From: Mytilisepta virgata
Taxonomy: Eukaryota; Mollusca; Bivalvia; Mytilida; Mytilidae
Direction of reading: 5' to 3'
Assembly: GCA_028015205.1 (NCBI GenBank)
Contig: CM051520.1
Span: forward strand, 33,285,528 to 33,349,527
Length of the DNA stretch: 64,000 bases
Numbering within the stretch: the stretch's first letter is position 1; each line of letters opens with the position of its first letter. The position numbers were made by a program, and so were the translations under genes. Of the stretch, positions 24,401 through 37,029 are shown one piece after another. The notes under the pieces are model-generated. The model worked only from the letters and a program-made list of their open reading frames with translations. It searched no databases and had not been told where the DNA came from.

Positions 24401-26434
24401 TTTTGCGGTTCTCAATGGATCGATGCCAGTTGGGATCTAAAACGCACGAGCCCCATGAGCACTAAATATCGGTAATTTTTGCATTTCTTTTTATTGAAAT
24501 TAATTTTGTATCTGAAATCTGGGAAATAACTGAATTTTAAATTAATTACAATATTTTTAATTCACATCTTTTACCTTATTTGAATGTGTTTCTGTTTTGT
24601 AAAGATTGCAAATTTTTTTCTTCTATATGGTACATATAGATAATTTATGCAATAAACAAATAGCATATCTTTTCATGAAATAAAATGCAGGTCAACATGG
24701 TTTACATCTTTTGCAAAAAAGTCTACTCATTGAAGGCATGCATTGTACTTCTGATAAAGTAGATTCTTTTCATATAGACATCAATATAAAATTTTATACA
24801 TTCTGCAAAATACTGACATATAAATGAAACTGGTATAACTTTAATTTGTTATTTTTTTTTCTTTCTGTCCATAAGAAGCATTTATACTCAATGTTAATTC
24901 ACTTATTTGAAAACGTCTGTATCTATTACATGTATTTGATTTCATCTTCTTTTTTTCAAATTTCACAAAATCAATTTTTTTTCCCTCAAAAACCGTACAA
25001 GATATTGCAATATAAATAAGATATCGGGTATTTTTTGAAAATAAAAACCCGATGCTACACTCACGGTTTTAAAAACATTATACAGATCAAATGTTACGCG
25101 GTTTAGTTACGCCAAACTAAACACTCTCAGTCTATACCGCCAAACTAAACACTCTCAATCTATACCGCCAAACATGCTTGTTGCACGTCACATCTATCAT
25201 GTGTGGAATAAAAGAACAGATAGACTTGATTGTTTATAAGAACACGGACAAGACAAAAAGGGAAAAGAAAAATTCACATCAAATATCACTTCACTGAAGA
25301 AATAAAAGATTACACAAGCTTAACGCTTTAATTTCTGTTGCATAAATGAATTTTTTAATTTGAAAAAAATGACACAAATGGCAAATGAAAGGCAAACACC
25401 GTTTTATATTTTCCCCATAGGCGGACTTGATAAAATTCATGAACTACTGATACTGAAACTGTTTACCATCATGCATTTCTAAAGCATACAAGTGCTCTTT
25501 ATACAATGTGTGAGATTAATACTGTATCATTTCCTTACCACTAACATAAGTGGAAAATTTATAAGTACCGTATATTCTGAAAAAAAATTAAATTCTGTAG
25601 ATCAATGTGTGTATGGTGATGAATATGGTATTGATGTTTAATGAAAATAATATTCAATGAATAATATTTTCGGTGAATATCCATTCTGATCTATGATTTC
25701 TCCAAGTGACTCTGAAAATCATTTATCGATAATCATGATAAATCCGACTGTTCCATGAGTCTGACACATGCTAAGTTGGTAAATGAAGCAATCTGAATAT
25801 TTCTGAAATATTTCTTTTAAAATTTTTATATCACTATCAAACCCGGCCATTAACCTATGCATTTGTTGTAAAAATCCTTTGATGAAGTTTTCCATTTACG
25901 GTAGACAAATATGCCTCTGAAATAAATTTAGAGGATATGTATAATTGTATACTTTCAGAATGCCTGCTGTATTTTCTTAAATAACAATTGATAGAATGAT
26001 ACTGCAAGGTAATGTGTACTGACCTTCTTGCTTTATGAATTTAACTCACACATGTAATATACACTGAGAAAAAAACAGGATTAAAGCAGGAACTGTATAT
26101 GAAGTATTATATGATCCCTGATTAAAGTTAGATGTTTAATTTTCAATTTATCATCATGAAATATAATAATACACAGATATATCAATAAAAAAACAACGAC
26201 AACTAAAATTCACATATTCACATGTAAAATTGAGAATTAACGACCCCCCCCCCCCCCCCACCAAACTGATAGCTAATCGTAGCAAGGATTTAAATAGAAG
26301 TTAAACAAAATATATTACACTGACCTGAACATTTCTTGTGAACTCGGATATTTTGGTACAGTTGGCGGGTAGTTTACATGGTACGGATATTTGTCCTGTT
26401 TTCCCTTGAAGAACAGTGTATCTGCCATTGCCAT
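21462..26434 (-). CDS. Uncharacterised 185 aa Trp/Tyr/Pro-rich protein, three exons
   Basis: Exons 26434-26325, 23197-23146 and 21857-21462 have GT-AG borders and compatible phases (2, then 0). They give a complete 185 aa protein. The start chosen is MAMADTLFFKG, the first in-frame ATG of exon 1; a second ATG lies two codons later. The protein is small and basic, without transmembrane segments or recognisable catalytic motifs. It is rich in W, Y, P, K and R with short motifs such as NYPPTVPKYP, QHWTDKWYDSGYP, NQPWQYQ and KRPVYGVTH. This composition is reminiscent of ciliary or sperm microtubule inner proteins, but I cannot name a family. It is transcribed away from the plus gene at 26916 with 481 bp between start codons. 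Confidence 0.75.
25110..25173. repeat. 28 bp tandem repeat, 2.3 copies
   Basis: The unit CGCCAAACTAAACACTCTCA followed by GTCTATAC (25110-25137) is repeated at 25138-25165 with one substitution, and a partial third copy follows. The preceding GTTTAGT can pair with ACTAAAC in the unit. It is intronic in the minus-strand gene. Confidence 0.75.
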
Positions 26435-26915
26435 ACTGGAATTTTTATAATATATTAAAAGAAAACCAAACTACAGTACTCAGTCTTAGTAAATAAAAAA
26501 GTAATCGCTTACAACATTGAAAATATACGGGTGGATATTTTTCTTTATATTAATTATCAGCTGCATACTTACAAAAAATCTCTGTAATTTGAATTTTATC
26601 CAGATTCACAGCTAAAATTACCGAACGATTCACAATTATTCCAAAATTATAATTACTAGCTGCTTTACATTGTGAATGTTTAAGCGGCACAAATCAGTTG
26701 CTAAGAAAACTATTTACAAACGTTGCTAAGTGATAATTTATACCGCTTACATCAATGTCTACAAATGATCCAATAATTATGAGTAATGATAAAAAATTTT
26801 GAACAAAAGTAACGAAAATATTTCCAAATGATAGATTTATATATGATTTTATTTCATATTCCAATTTATTCGGTTTAATTAGTGTTATTTTTAAGCACTT
26901 GAGGAACAGACGATA
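26435..26915. promoter_or_regulatory. Putative bidirectional promoter between two head-to-head genes, with repeated GTTGCTAAG motif
   Basis: The two start codons point away from each other across 481 bp, so both core promoters probably lie here. GTTGCTAAG occurs twice, at 26697-26705 and 26722-26730, 25 bp apart. The first copy continues as GTTGCTAAGAAAAC, which resembles an RFX X-box (consensus near GTTGCCATGGCAAC) with a weak second half. No TATA box is obvious at either side. Regulatory function is an inference. Confidence 0.45.
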
Positions 26916-29900
26916 ATGGCAGCGGCACATCAGTTTTTGTCGAACCCTGCCAAACTGCCAAAATTATGGTAAGAATTTAAGGACAAAATACATATCTGTT
27001 GAATTAATAACACCCTTTTGGTTAAAACAATGGTATTATAGATCGGGGCCTGATCAGTCACAGATAACAGATCATAACATACTGTGTCAATTATAACGAG
27101 CCCCTGTGGTTCATCCGAGTCTGTTCGCTCTCTTTTAATAGATAAAAGGACATTGAATATAAATTTTATACTGTTTACCAATTGTGTATTTAATCATTAA
27201 TAATTTTGAAATTATGAAAAAAAATGTTTAAAAACATTTCAACTTTTTACCAGAGTAATCAATATCTATCTATAGAGTGAATTAGATGTTTGGTAATTGG
27301 TGTTTAATAAACTGATTTAATTGTTAAATGAGAAATGACATTTTTTTTTTCCTTTTTATGCTGTTTTTATGGCTTTCATTTACTTAAGGGGTTTCACTCC
27401 ATATGCTGATATGGGGTATAATAACACTAAACCCTAGCCCTAAAGGAGTGCTACCCTTAAAATATATGATATGTAATCAATACCAGAATAAACACAACAT
27501 GTAAAAATCAGTCATATAAATTGATCTTTGTTAATTATACTTTTCAAAAATTAGGAACCTTTTTTTGGATAAGTTGATTATTAAAATTTTCATAAATGAA
27601 TCTTGTGATGAACAGGAATAAGGATTAACACATTTTAGGGCAAACCGACCCAGATTCTATCTTTGTAGCCTTTAGGTCAAGGGTTTGGGTTAGGGAGCAA
27701 CTATTTGATTTTTATGGGGGAGGGGGGATGGGCTAGGATCAAATTTGAAATAAAAAATGCAGACCAGGATTTTTGCAAAAATAAAAAGCCAGCATCACTT
27801 TAGGTGTCGGAAATCCATGGCTGGTCGCGCTTACCCTTTGCTTCCAGTCTTACTGACCATGGGTCAATTCATTCATTTATTCTCGTTCTCATGAATATAT
27901 TCATGAACCACTTTGATTGGTTTCCTTTAAAAGATTCTGTAATGGGAATACAGCCAATCAAGTGACAGCTAAAAGACGAGCTTTGGGTCAAGATATATGT
28001 CATCGCTGGCATGCAGTTCCAGTGTATTTTCGATATAGTTTTCAGACAAAGTAAACAAGTTTTCATACATTCAAAGAGAATGCATTACTGACTACGTGAA
28101 AAAATTCAACTGCATTACAAATGTGGGCACCGTTTTACTTTCCAAAGAACTTTTAAATCTCCAAAACATCACTATTGTTAAAATCTCCAAAGTGGAGAAT
28201 TACATTATTGTTAGCAGCAATTTCAAAACGAGAAAAAAATGAATGTATTGACCCACGGTCGATAAGTGGAAGCAAAACATAAGCGCGACAGGCTTTGGGT
28301 TTCTGACAATGTGCTAACTCAAAATATTGGTAAAAATATCTTCTATGGAAGCAGAATTCTTGAAGACAGAAGACGACACCCAAAATATTGACCCTTTTCC
28401 ATCTGACCAAATCACCACTTTTACTTATGACAGCTCATTCAAACTTTTTAAAACATCAACTTTGAACATTCTACTATAAATTTAGAACAATAACCATTTA
28501 AAAATGCTTTAATAAGGGGCAAAAAATAAAAATGGAAAAAATACAGTAAATTTATATAAGGGATTATATTTGAGGACAACGAAAAGTGTGCGCTAATTGT
28601 GGTCTTGGGCCAGGTCCTGTGTCAATCAGGACATTTTTAGTTTAAATAAAAATAAAAATTTAGGCCGTGACACCGGCTGATAAAAAAATCCAGGACAAAA
28701 ATTTCGGCTTAAAATAGGCAGGATCAAACATTTGATCCTAGCCGCCCCATTAAAATCAAATGGTTGCTCCCTTATAAGGTTAGGGGTTACAGTAGAGACC
28801 AGAATTAGTAAATACTACCAGTAGTAGTTACATGTTTATTTGTAATGTATAGATCTATAAACTGGGGTTGTACTTAGTTAGAAAGTACCCCTGCTTTATA
28901 AATGCCAAATGGTTTTTGCTGTAATACTAGCATTACTGACACGAGTTCTTTAAGTATTGCCCTGTTGTTGTTAATTACCTGGAAGTGCAACATTTCAAAT
29001 TTGAAATGTATTAATTTCACTGTATTGGAGTTTTCTTTTGGAATCAACATTAACAAAATTTTAGCAAACTTTATAGTTAGCAGTTAAAAAAAACTCTTAG
29101 TCCTAGTGTTAACACTGTTTTATGAAAAAAAATTGAAAATTGAAGTACAATAATCACTTGACTGTGTGATGCAAATTTAGTAATTTGATGCTACAATTAA
29201 AACAGTCCAAATATTTTTAATTTTTTAAGTCCCATTATTTTTCTGTTGGAAATTCTTCCCAAGAAATAAAATTTACAAAAACTAAGATTTCCAGATGTAC
29301 AGTCAGTTCAACTTTAGGACATGTAAAATTATATGCGATGGTAAATTTATTCTTATGTAAAAATTAAAACTCCAAAAATGATCAAGTATATTTATAGAAG
29401 CTTGCAAGAAAAATTGTGGTTTGGTTTTAAATTAAGTTTCATTTCATGACGAACTATAACAATTAGAAATGCAGTTCAGTGAAAGTCAGATTTTATAAAA
29501 AAACATGCACATTTCCTTTTTAACAAGATAGCTTAAAAACTAATTTTAAGGGATTTGTTTCCCTTTACAAGTGTGACTGCTGGTTTGCAGCTATTAAAAT
29601 TACAGGGTATACATCTATAAATTACAGAAATAATATACAGAATACATGTAGCAACAAATAAAACAATTGTCTTGATGTCTTTGTGAATCATATAGTTGAT
29701 ACATGTCATATTTCAGAAAAAAAATTATTATATACTTTCATCTTATATCTACCAGGTATATATCTTCCATTTCTATACTTTTAGGCAACCCAGGTTACAT
29801 GAATGGTCTGTCTATCATTCAAGTCATCCGGATTATGCACAGGTAGAGTATTTACAAATATACTTGAAGTAAAGTTTAAGCAACTGGTAACTCCATTTTC

Positions 29901-32900
29901 ACACCATCAATAACTCAAATTCAAATGCAGCAAAAACTAATGCAACTATGTACAAAATTTAACTGAAAGATCAATGGATATGGTGTAATTAAAACCATCA
30001 ACAAGACATCATCCAGTTAGCTTGTTCATAGAGGTCTTTGCAGCACACATCCAATTTTGAGCAATGCACATCCAGTGATGAAATTTCATTTATACATTAT
30101 GCTTAGTTCAAAAGAAATTAACCTAAACGCAAAATTCAACCAGAGTCGCTCAAGAATAAAATGTAGGTCATATTGACCCAATTATTATATGACTGCTCAG
30201 TAATACCCAAGCACATCCACTGATGAAGTTTCATTGATACACTATGCTTAGTTACAAAGAAATGAACCTACATGTAAACGCAAAACTTAACCGGAGTTGC
30301 TCAAGCATAAAATGTAGGTCATAATGACCCAATTATTGTAAAAGTGCTCAGTACTTTCCAAGGCACATCCACTGAAGAAGTTTTATTGATAAACTATGCC
30401 TTGTTTCAAAGAATTTAACCTAAATGCAAAACTTAACCCTAGTCGCTCAAACATAAAATGTAGTCAGTACTTTCCAAGGCACATCCACTGATGATGTTTT
30501 ATTGATAAACTCTGCTGTGTTCCAAAGAAATGAACCTAAATGCAAAACTTAACCACAAAGTTCAGACTTATGGACGAACAGACAAGGGAAACTCTATACA
30601 CCACATCCGCATTTGTGGGCGGGACATAAAAATAGAGATTCTGAGACCAATAATTATAACTTTAACTGGGGAAAACAGAGATCTATTTATTGTTTACAGA
30701 ATGAATGACATGTGCATCAAAACATGTATCATGGATTTTATTATTACCACGGAGTTGATACCGATGATGGTGGACTCCATGTCCCGAGGGTATCACCAGC
30801 TCAGTTGCTAGCATTTTTATACTTAGGCCTGAAATTGGTACTTAAAATTTACTGTTACTAAAATTTTTTTAGTGAAAATCTAGGATTATCTACCTCAATC
30901 TCTGTCCTTACATGGTTTTTGGTCATTTTGGCATTTTTGAATTTGATCTTCAACTTTTTGGATACTGTTTTGGTTGTCAACATAACACCTGGGCCTTTAG
31001 CACAACTGATGAGTGGTAAATCAAAATCTTCTGCATCAAAGAATTAACTATCAAATTATTTTATCCTGCACATTAATCATCAAACTTGTTACAAATAAAA
31101 TTCTTAATATCCCACATTACAGACACACTTGCACACATGATTTCTACACAGCATTGTATCATGTACTTTTTTCATTTTGTACATAAGTTACATTTAATTG
31201 TTACTTTTACAGTACTGAAACCTGGTATGTAATGTTACAGTTTATTTAGAGTAATCATACATGTAAATTAAAATTGTTATGAAATGCATGAATTTATCAG
31301 ATTTATCAGTAGCAGAATATTGCATGAATTATACATAATAAGATCACATCATGGTTTAAAAACTTCAATATTCACAGTATTTGCATGCATTTCACATTAC
31401 TTATGGTGTAATATCAATAGTTATAGTAAAAGGTATCATAGTATGGGCAGATTCCTTGTTCATTTTGTGACTAATGTAGTTGAGTTCGAACAGAAGTTAC
31501 ACATAAGTGAATACGCTCAGCTGTCATTTTTTTTACATCGACTTGCATGAAAGTTTTGTAAAATTACATTTGAATAGCTGTCAAGTTGTACAAAAGATTG
31601 TAATATTTTATAGATATCAATGGAAAGTATGAAAGATAGTCTTTTGACTGACAAATGTAATAGGTCTGTGATTGAGATTGGTCCTGAAAAGTGGAAAATA
31701 AAAGTTGAAAATGATATTCGAGACATTTTTCTTACCAAATTGATTTTGATATTTACCTTAAAATTATTCCACAAAATAAGAACATAATACGGTAGTTTTT
31801 ATGAAGCGGTCAAATGAATTTGATCTGACTTAGCGAATAAAAAAATATTTCTTGACAGAACAAAGACAAGGTTATGCTCAGACTCTTTAATATTTTTACC
31901 ACAAATATTTTAAGGTTATCATGACTTTATTGACCAATATGAAATTTTTATCTCACAAATGAGAATACATGTCTAAAGCCATGTGTTTTTTTACTCCGCT
32001 CGTTGTGTCTTTGTTGCTTTTTTTTTGCCGAGTTGGTTTTCTCAGGAATTTGCCTTTTCTTTGGACTTTGGTCTTGTAGAATTTGCCCACTGTTTCATCA
32101 CTTTGTTATTCTATTCCAATATTTATATTCCACTCAAGCTATATTTAAAACAGCATTTATCTGTGTGAAGTTTCACAACTGACTACTCCAGTCTAAGCCT
32201 ACCTTAATTGGTGCCTGAATATGAAAATTTGCAGGGAATTCTATCTTACATGAAATAGATGTGCTAAGAGAATTATACATACAGGTCTGTATATCAGATC
32301 TTATGGAGTTATCAGAATCAAATTTACTGTGTGTATATTTTTACCATGTTTATTACTTTTTTTCTGGCTTTTTCTAAACTTTTTTCAATCAATGTTTCGA
32401 TTTTCAGGCTGGGTGGAGAAAATGGAGTGGTGAGCACCCTGACTGGTATGCATGGAGAGCAACATCGCAACACCCAGACTGGTATAACAGACAAACAAAC
32501 ACTACTCGTAGAGGTAAGAAATTTTATATGCAATGCTAGCTATGTCACTCAGTGAGAGAATATAAGGTCGAATAGAAAGGATCGGGAAGCAGATAAAACA
32601 ATAGCATCCCAAAAATGCTTTAAAACACAATACATTGGACTTGATGATCTTAATTTGTAAGTCTTTACTTTGTATATATTCATTTATGAAAATGAAAAGA
32701 CTATGTGATAAGTTTCAATAAGACAACATGCCATAGAATTGATAGGAAAAGATAATTGCATCTAGTTATTGCCAAGTGGTTGCCAAACAAGGAGCAAAGC
32801 CCACAATACAAGTCTAGTACTATATGGCCCAGAAAAAAATCATACCTACATATATTACTATTTTCAGTATGTGATGTTTGACTTGTTCTTTGCATTTGTT

Positions 32901-33299
32901 AAATAGTCTTTATCATGGCAGATTGACTCTCATTTTAGAATGTTTCTGCAGAAATAGGTGAAATTCTCATTCTAAGATAACCAACATATTTTCAAATATT
33001 TAAAAATATCTTTTATTCTTTTCACAGTGGACTACAAAAACATAAACTGGCATTACGAGAGACCATCAAAGCCAACAAGCCGTGTCCATGATGATTTCAT
33101 ACCAAATAACAATGAAGTTATACACAAAGAAGTCCAGAAAGCAATGCCACACAATAAAGCCTACATGGGGACATTCTCTTATCCTCGACCATTCCCTATG
33201 GAAATACCACCACCGAAATGGGGATTATATAATCCACCTAATTATGAAGAGCCAGCTCGATTCGACCATTTTCCACCTCTTAGATACAATGGATATTAG
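26916..33299 (+). CDS. Uncharacterised 162 aa Trp/Tyr/Pro-rich protein with repeated HPD(W/Y) motifs, four exons
   Basis: Exons 26916-26968, 29785-29842, 32408-32513 and 33028-33299 have GT-AG borders and compatible phases (2, 0, 1). They give a complete 162 aa protein starting MAAAHQFLSNP. Residues 30-66 contain three spaced copies of a short motif: HPDYAQAGW, HPDWYAW and HPDWYNR. The C-terminal half is Pro/Tyr/Asn-rich (PRPFPMEIPPPKWGLYNPPN) and ends LRYNGY. There is no signal peptide or membrane segment. I do not recognise the family. Like its head-to-head neighbour it is small, basic and aromatic, which suggests a structural role such as a microtubule inner protein, but this is speculative. 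A candidate poly(A) signal lies near 34043. Confidence 0.75.
27693..28771. mobile_element. 1.08 kb non-autonomous TIR transposon, TTA target duplication
   Basis: The ends are inverted copies of GGGAGCAAC(T/C)ATTTGATTTT followed by (T/A)ATGGGG. TTA flanks both sides (27690-27692 and 28772-28774). The terminal pattern GGG-(C/A)-AC-ATTTGAT matches the element at 12058-13594, so the two are members of one group. Subterminal GGATCAAA segments are also inverted. The internal open frames (for example minus 28153-28410) show no transposase motif. It is intronic in the plus gene. Confidence 0.7.
30050..30625. mobile_element. Tandem-core repeat element (~150 bp units), pearl-like
   Basis: Four degenerate units carry CACATCCACTGATGAAGTTT, CACTATGCTTAGTT and AAAATGTAGGTCATA; anchors lie near 30067, 30212, 30364 and 30480. 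The block ends with GAACAGACAAGGGAAAC and a GTGGGCGGGACATAAA tail. The same unit type occurs in the nested element at 51945-52272. It is intronic in the plus gene. Confidence 0.6.
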
Positions 33300-33602
33300 T
33301 TGTTACCATTTATTGACCTCAGTTTTATAGCCAATCTGTAACATACTGCACTTAAAACCATAGTTACTTGTTTTTCTTTTTTTAATTAGTAACTAGTTCA
33401 GAACTTTAGAAAGTTCCTGAATCACTTAATACTAAGTTCATAGATAAATCTGAACTTGTATTTCATCCCGATTTTTAAAATTTGAATACATCATATGATT
33501 TTATTTGTATTTTGAAAACAAAAATTGTTTTGAAATGTTCAAGAAAGTCAAAATTGTTATACCGGTATATATTACAGAGTATTGAGTTCACATGTTTAAC
33601 CA

Positions 33603-33731
33603 TCTGGACCCAGCTGTTCAACTTATTTAACCCAAGGTTAAATTTAACTGAGGGTTAAATCATATAGAAAATCACTACGTTTAACCTGTGATTAAATTTA
33701 ACCCAAGCAAATGAGTTGAACAACCGGGCCC
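33603..33731. mobile_element. Foldback MITE in the 3' flank
   Basis: The left arm GGACCCAGCTGTTCAACTTA then TTTAACCCAAG is mirrored, imperfectly, by TTGAGTTGAACAACCGGGCCC-type sequence at the right. The interior carries several TTAAATTTAACC / GGTTAAAT inverted units. It lies about 300 bp after the stop codon of the plus gene and may be transcribed in its 3' UTR. Confidence 0.55.
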
Positions 33732-36544
33732 TGAAATTTACTATAATGGAAATATTCTTTTATCCAGGAACAAAGTTTGCCGATTAAACACTCTGGATAA
33801 ACTTGTTTCTAAGACTCATGCAAAATACAGCTATATATTCCTGAAATAAACAGTTACTGTCATTTTCCTTTGGATCTATAAGAATATTTTACTGGTATAT
33901 GAATATTACAGTGTTAGAGATAATTAAATTCTGGCACTGCCATTCTTGTTAAAATTTCAACTGCCTTCCAGAATAACCATTTATATTTTGTAGGAGTAAT
34001 TTTAAAATTTTATACATTTAGAAAAGACAAAACATTTTTCAACAAATAAAAAATTATAAAAAAAAAAAAATGTTTTTAAGGAATTTAGTGTTTTTTTTAT
34101 TTTTTTTTTTTACACATCCCAATTTTCACTGCAGCCCTGGTAAATCATCAATTCATAACAAAATACTTTATTATTTATTAAGATTTATTAATGTTTATAT
34201 CATTTTGCACTTTACCTCAGTTTTTAGCACAGATTTTTTTATGATCTTTTAAAAATTTGTATACAATTGTTTAAAGGCATTTCATTTTTTGAAGTGATAT
34301 TTTTTGTCTAGGTTAAACGTTTTGTGTTAAATTACAATGTATCAAGCAATTCCACTGAACTTTTACCACATTTTTACAGGTATTTGATGTTCTGCTGATT
34401 TAAAAAAAAATATTTTGTTCTTAATATACAAAATTATCATACAAAAATCTTAATATTTAAATGAGAAACTAGTAAATTCATATTTTGTTTTTAATTTTTG
34501 GCAGTCTGCCATTACTGCAACTTTTGAATCTATAAAAGCAGAACTAAAATCTCCATTCGTATAACTCAAATTGTTTGTGGTTTTTTTTTCTTTTTTCTTT
34601 AAATCCTTAAACTTGAAGATATTTTAATCGTCTGCCCTTATATTTGATAAAGTACTTTTGGTACCAGACATCAGTGTCGATTAAAAGATTACCTTGCTCA
34701 TTGAGACCTATAACAAATAATTTGAACTTGGTTATATTTATTATTTTATTTAAATATTTGTTTTTATATCCACTAGTTTGAAAGTATGTGTTTCAATATA
34801 TTATTTCTAGAAACTATGCTTTTAACCTTATAAATAATCTTTCAATATTAGAGTTAGGAAATTTAAATCATTTGTTAAATGTTCTGAATGCTTTTTTTTT
34901 GTTGTCTTAGAATTCTTTCTGTTTTTGAAATGTGACAAATTTTTTGTAGGGGAAAGTGATTTTGTGTTTATTATTTTTACTAAGGTGAAAGGTTAACTAA
35001 TTAACAAAACTTTATAAATGAAAGCTAATTTTCAGGGATAAGGATTTTCTCATATAGATGCATTTCATAATGTAGTTTGAGCATTTTCGGAAAAGTAAAT
35101 GTGTGTAAAAGTATGTTTTTTCGTGCCTGCTAGGCAGTTTTCGTTGACTGTGCATAGTTCAAAGTTCATTATGGAAACCTGCTATCTAGGTAAAAAATTT
35201 AATTTTTAGTTTAGGAATTATTTTTTTTGTTAGATTTATATTTTATCTGTTGATTTATTTTTGATATATTAATGCTTGTATATAATAAATCATTAGAAAA
35301 ACAAAGTGATTCTTATTTTGTCATGTTTAAGAATTGGCACTCATATAATTACAAGTACATATTTTGAAAATATTCCCAAATTTGTTGATATTCAATAAAG
35401 GGCATATAGTAGTTTATCATTATTACTTGGTCAAGCATCCATTCAATGGCATGGTACATGTATGTTCGACTCTTAAGGTAGATCATACCTAATACACATA
35501 GCATCTTTTTTGGGCCATTTGCAAATTTGTGTATGTAAATATATATTTTCAATGAGCAAATAGTATTTGAAATAATGTAAAATTTATATCTTAAGTTTAT
35601 TTAAATAAAACAATTGACAAAAATGTATAAATAGCCAAATGGCAAAGAAACCCTTTTCAGGGGAGATAATTAGCAAAAAAAAAAAGTTTTCTAATGAAAT
35701 GTAAAGGAAATTTTAGTTTTATTTGAAATAGCAAGAAAAAATGAATGGTGACCTCAATTTTTCTTTTAAGAATATGAAAGCATGTCAGATAAATGTTCTT
35801 TTAACAAACAATTTTATAAAAAAATTCTCTCTGCCAGTTTTTTCATTGTACAAGAAATTTTGATTTTCCCTTAGTATATAATCTATATAAAATTTACCAA
35901 CATTAAGACTCAATTATCTAAAAATCAAGAAAGGTGATCTATGTTTTTTAAACTGAAATTTCAAAGTATATCCATCCAACATCCTGCCTGGAAAAAATTA
36001 GGAAAATCTATCTGCCAAAAATATTAGTACTGATCTTCCTTAAATGAAATAGATTGTAGTTTCCTATTGAAGGCCACTTTTCTCTCAAAGTACTGTGGCT
36101 TCTTCCAGCAATTAAAAAATTGCCATCATTATATTGACAATTGTGCTCACAGTGGCATAAAACTCCACTATAAAGCCAATCAAACCATTTAAATCATAAT
36201 ATCGACTATTACTCCAGTTGACAATTTTACTAAAACCCCAAATTATTAAATCAAAAATGTTATTTATCATAAATGTAAAATTCAAAAGCAACCAATCACT
36301 AGAGCACAGGTTCAAATTTTCAAAAACTCCACTTAACAATAATTTCACTTACAGTGGAGATAGTGTCAAGTGAAAACAAGTGAAAATCTTTAAGACTGAG
36401 GAAAAATTTAGTCGATGGTTACATGATCTAAAGCAAATTGAGGCAATTTTAACAGGTTTACTGGGGTAATCAAAATACCACTTTCAAGCATAGAAGTCTA
36501 TTATACCAACATTTATTCATCAATAAAACTTCATTCACTGTTAA

Positions 36545-36990
36545 CGAATCTTTATTTCATTTAATAGTTCTGACCACTGATAATGGATTGTGATAGCAAT
36601 CAGTGTAATCTTTAATTTTTCACATCACTGATAATTCATTGAGGCAGCAATCAGTGTAATCTTTACTTTTTCACATTACTGGTAATTCATTGTGCGATTG
36701 TGGCAGCAATCAGTGTAATCTTTTAATACCTCAGTTTACAAAGCACTGGCCAGTTTTATCTTTAATATTTCACACCAATTACAATTCACTGAAGCACAAA
36801 TCAGTGTTCTTTTAACTATCTCATACGACTGACAATTCATTGTAGCACTGACCACTGATATCTGTACCTTACCAATTAATCTTTGTTAAATCACCAATCA
36901 GTTTTAACTTTTCTGAGCACTGATAATTCATTCTATGACCAATCAGTGTTACTTTTAACTGTTCATGTGTCTGTAAACATTCATTCAGAA
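36545..36990 (-). repeat. Degenerate ~50-65 bp tandem repeat of hairpins, just 3' of the RRM/F-box/LRR stop codon
   Basis: The clearest unit on the plus strand is CACTGATAATTCATTG, then AGGCAGCAATCAGTG, then TAATCTTT and a T-rich spacer. CACTGAT and ATCAGTG pair, so each unit can form a stem of about 7 bp with a ~17 nt loop. About six to eight increasingly degenerate copies follow each other. Their position 40-485 bases downstream of the stop codon on the minus strand would put them in the 3' UTR. Confidence 0.6.
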
Positions 36991-37029
36991 ATTGGGATAA
37001 CTACAATCTTTTTAAACATCAGGAACTCT

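Larger units (their letters stand above)
33300..37029. other. 3' flanks of two convergent genes
   Basis: This is the 3' flank of the plus gene ending at 33299 and of the minus gene ending at 37030. It contains a MITE at 33603-33731, a hairpin repeat series at 36545-36990, and long A- and T-rich runs (around 34050-34130 and 34580). No open frame looked coding. Confidence 0.5.

Noticed and set aside
26230..26265. CRISPR- or G-quadruplex-like feature at the C-run
   Set aside because: It is a simple homopolymer C tract, like those near 3413 and 58383, with no repeat-spacer structure.
30530..30811. 93-codon plus-strand open frame
   Set aside because: It begins within the tandem-core repeat and continues through its tail; no domain or splice context was seen.
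36545..36990. CRISPR-like array
   Set aside because: Units are degenerate, spacing varies, and the genome is eukaryotic; hairpin tandem repeat is the better description.
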